A stretch of DNA of 64,000 nt, from positions 2,418,001 through 2,482,000 of the forward strand of contig CP094243.1 in assembly GCA_022749655.1 (NCBI GenBank), given 5' to 3'. This DNA is from Xanthomonas phaseoli pv. phaseoli. Its GTDB lineage: Bacteria; Pseudomonadota; Gammaproteobacteria; Xanthomonadales; Xanthomonadaceae. The position numbers and the translations under genes were made by a program. Shown here one piece after another: positions 63,141-64,000 of this stretch (position 1 is its first letter; every line of letters starts with the position of its first letter). The notes beneath the pieces are model-generated. The model searched no databases. It saw only the letters and a list, made by a program, of their open reading frames with translations, and was not told where the DNA came from.

Positions 63141-64000
63141 ATGCCCTCCGGTAACGTCATCCTTCAAAGTCACCACGTCATTGAAAATAGTACTTTTCTC
63201 AGAAGTCGGCTTCTTAATAAATTGGTCGAGCATGGATTGATCGACAAAGATGTATCGACAAATCGCCTGTATCTTCCGGTAGACGGCAAGCTGGCTGACG
63301 AAGTCGAAACTTCGCCACACCGAGGACGCACCCGCAGGTCATATACGGATGCAATCGTTGATCATCTTGACAATCTCAGCAAATCCCAAAACGGCCGCGC
63401 TGCCATACGCAACGACGCTGCTGCATTGAAGCTCTTCGCCGCGCAAGTCCACGACCTGCAAGACACCCTCAAAGTCGCCCTGAGCAATGGGGACATGTTC
63501 GCAACGACCCCGGATCGCTTGACCAAGGCCGAGACCAACGCGCAGAACCGCAGGACGCTCTCCGAGTACGAGCAATACCGCACGACCCATGCCGACCAGC
63601 TCAAGACGCTGCGCTCAATGAGCAATGTCGAATCCGAATGGTTCGCCATCACCCGCACCGAGCAGCGGATCGCAACGGTGATCGACGCAGCTCGCACGAC
63701 CGGCCAAAATCTGGTCGCTGTCCCTGATGAACGCGATGCTGTCATCCGCGAGATCGCCGGCCGCGAGGAATTTCGCATGGCCATCGCGCATGCCGAAGAT
63801 GCCGGGCGCGTGACGTTATCCGAGTCCAACGCGACCTTGGTGCAGCAGGTACTGGATGACACGCCGACAACCATCGGCGGTACTGCACGCAGCATTCCCA
63901 AGGCGCGGGCGCCGCACCGGTGTACACACCGCTCTCGCAACGCGGCTTCACGACAGCCGAGCTACTCGCAGGCGACCTATCTGCAGGCCAGGCATTTCGT
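63141..64000 (+). CDS. AHH-type HNH/endonuclease-VII-like toxin, partial
   Basis: Runs off the window; at least 285 residues. ATG at 63141 with GGAG nine bases upstream and an in-frame stop just before, so this is the true N-terminus. Residues about 8-75 look like an AHH nuclease: LQSHHVIENSTF with the His pair, DVSTNRLYLPVDG and SPHRGRTRRSYTDAIVDHL. The rest is helical, with Ala/Glu/Arg-rich text (YEQYRTTHADQLKTLRSMSN, REIAGREEFRMAIAHAEDAG). A frame change near 63900 moves the continuation to GAGAAPVYTPLSQRGFTTAE. The nuclease domain at the N-terminus, rather than the usual C-terminal end, is notable. No secretion signal seen. Confidence 0.6.
   Translation, partial: MPSGNVILQSHHVIENSTFLRSRLLNKLVEHGLIDKDVSTNRLYLPVDGKLADEVETSPHRGRTRRSYTDAIVDHLDNLSKSQNGRAAIRNDAAALKLFAAQVHDLQDTLKVALSNGDMFATTPDRLTKAETNAQNRRTLSEYEQYRTTHADQLKTLRSMSNVESEWFAITRTEQRIATVIDAARTTGQNLVAVPDERDAVIREIAGREEFRMAIAHAEDAGRVTLSESNATLVQQVLDDTPTTIGGTARSIPKARAPHRCTHRSRNAASRQPSYSQATYLQARHF

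Overview
The window is a stretch of a Xanthomonas-type chromosome (Gammaproteobacteria, Lysobacterales). The evidence is high GC outside the mobile regions, the protein sequences of the core genes, and the order trpB-trpA-accD, tpiA-secG-tRNA-Leu-nuoA..N and tRNA-fMet-rimP-nusA-infB-rbfA-truB-rpsO-pnp. The species cannot be fixed from the sequence alone.

Layout. Positions 1-5532 carry the end of trpB, trpA, accD, glmM and a 2-oxoglutarate/Fe(II)-type oxygenase. Positions 5641-10074 hold a tight four-gene module behind a near-consensus FliA (sigma-28) promoter: a secreted cupredoxin, a HAMP-GGDEF-EAL membrane protein, a DUF3034 outer-membrane-like protein and a lipoprotein truncated haemoglobin. 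A short-chain dehydrogenase on the minus strand, tpiA, secG and tRNA-Leu(GAG) lead into the complete 14-gene respiratory complex I operon (12680-27487). The initiator tRNA then heads the translation and RNA-decay cluster rimP to pnp (27688-37114).

Positions 37464-42639 hold a DUF2272-type gene split by an IS3-family insertion with a clean GATG target duplication, then nadC, a Trm112-like gene, purE and purK. Positions 42781-45138 carry an unusual Fe-type superoxide dismutase, a monothiol glutaredoxin, a YciK-like SDR lacking catalytic residues, and a MarC-family protein. A large Oar-like TonB-dependent receptor, a PpnN-type nucleosidase and a LytS-type sensor kinase follow. The minor pilin cluster fimT-pilV-pilW-pilX-pilY1-pilE occupies 51670-58083.

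From about 58100 to the end the DNA is accessory: IS3 remnants, one complete and one truncated inverted copy of the same IS, an AT-rich patch with eleven GGTAAT/ATTACC hexamers, a second IS3-type element (1200 bp, CGAT duplication) inserted inside that patch, and a polymorphic-toxin locus with a DUF1629/Imm11-like immunity gene and an AHH-nuclease gene that runs off the window.

A striking overall feature is about 25 apparent single-base frameshifts, nearly all explained by one missing base and many in short homopolymers. They hit genes that should be essential or strongly conserved (nusA, pnp, nuoB, nuoD, nuoL, trpB, tpiA) as well as the pilus genes. Protein homology continues perfectly in the next frame, so sequencing or consensus error is much more likely than real pseudogenes. 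Such genes are annotated over their full reconstructed extent, with the shift position stated.
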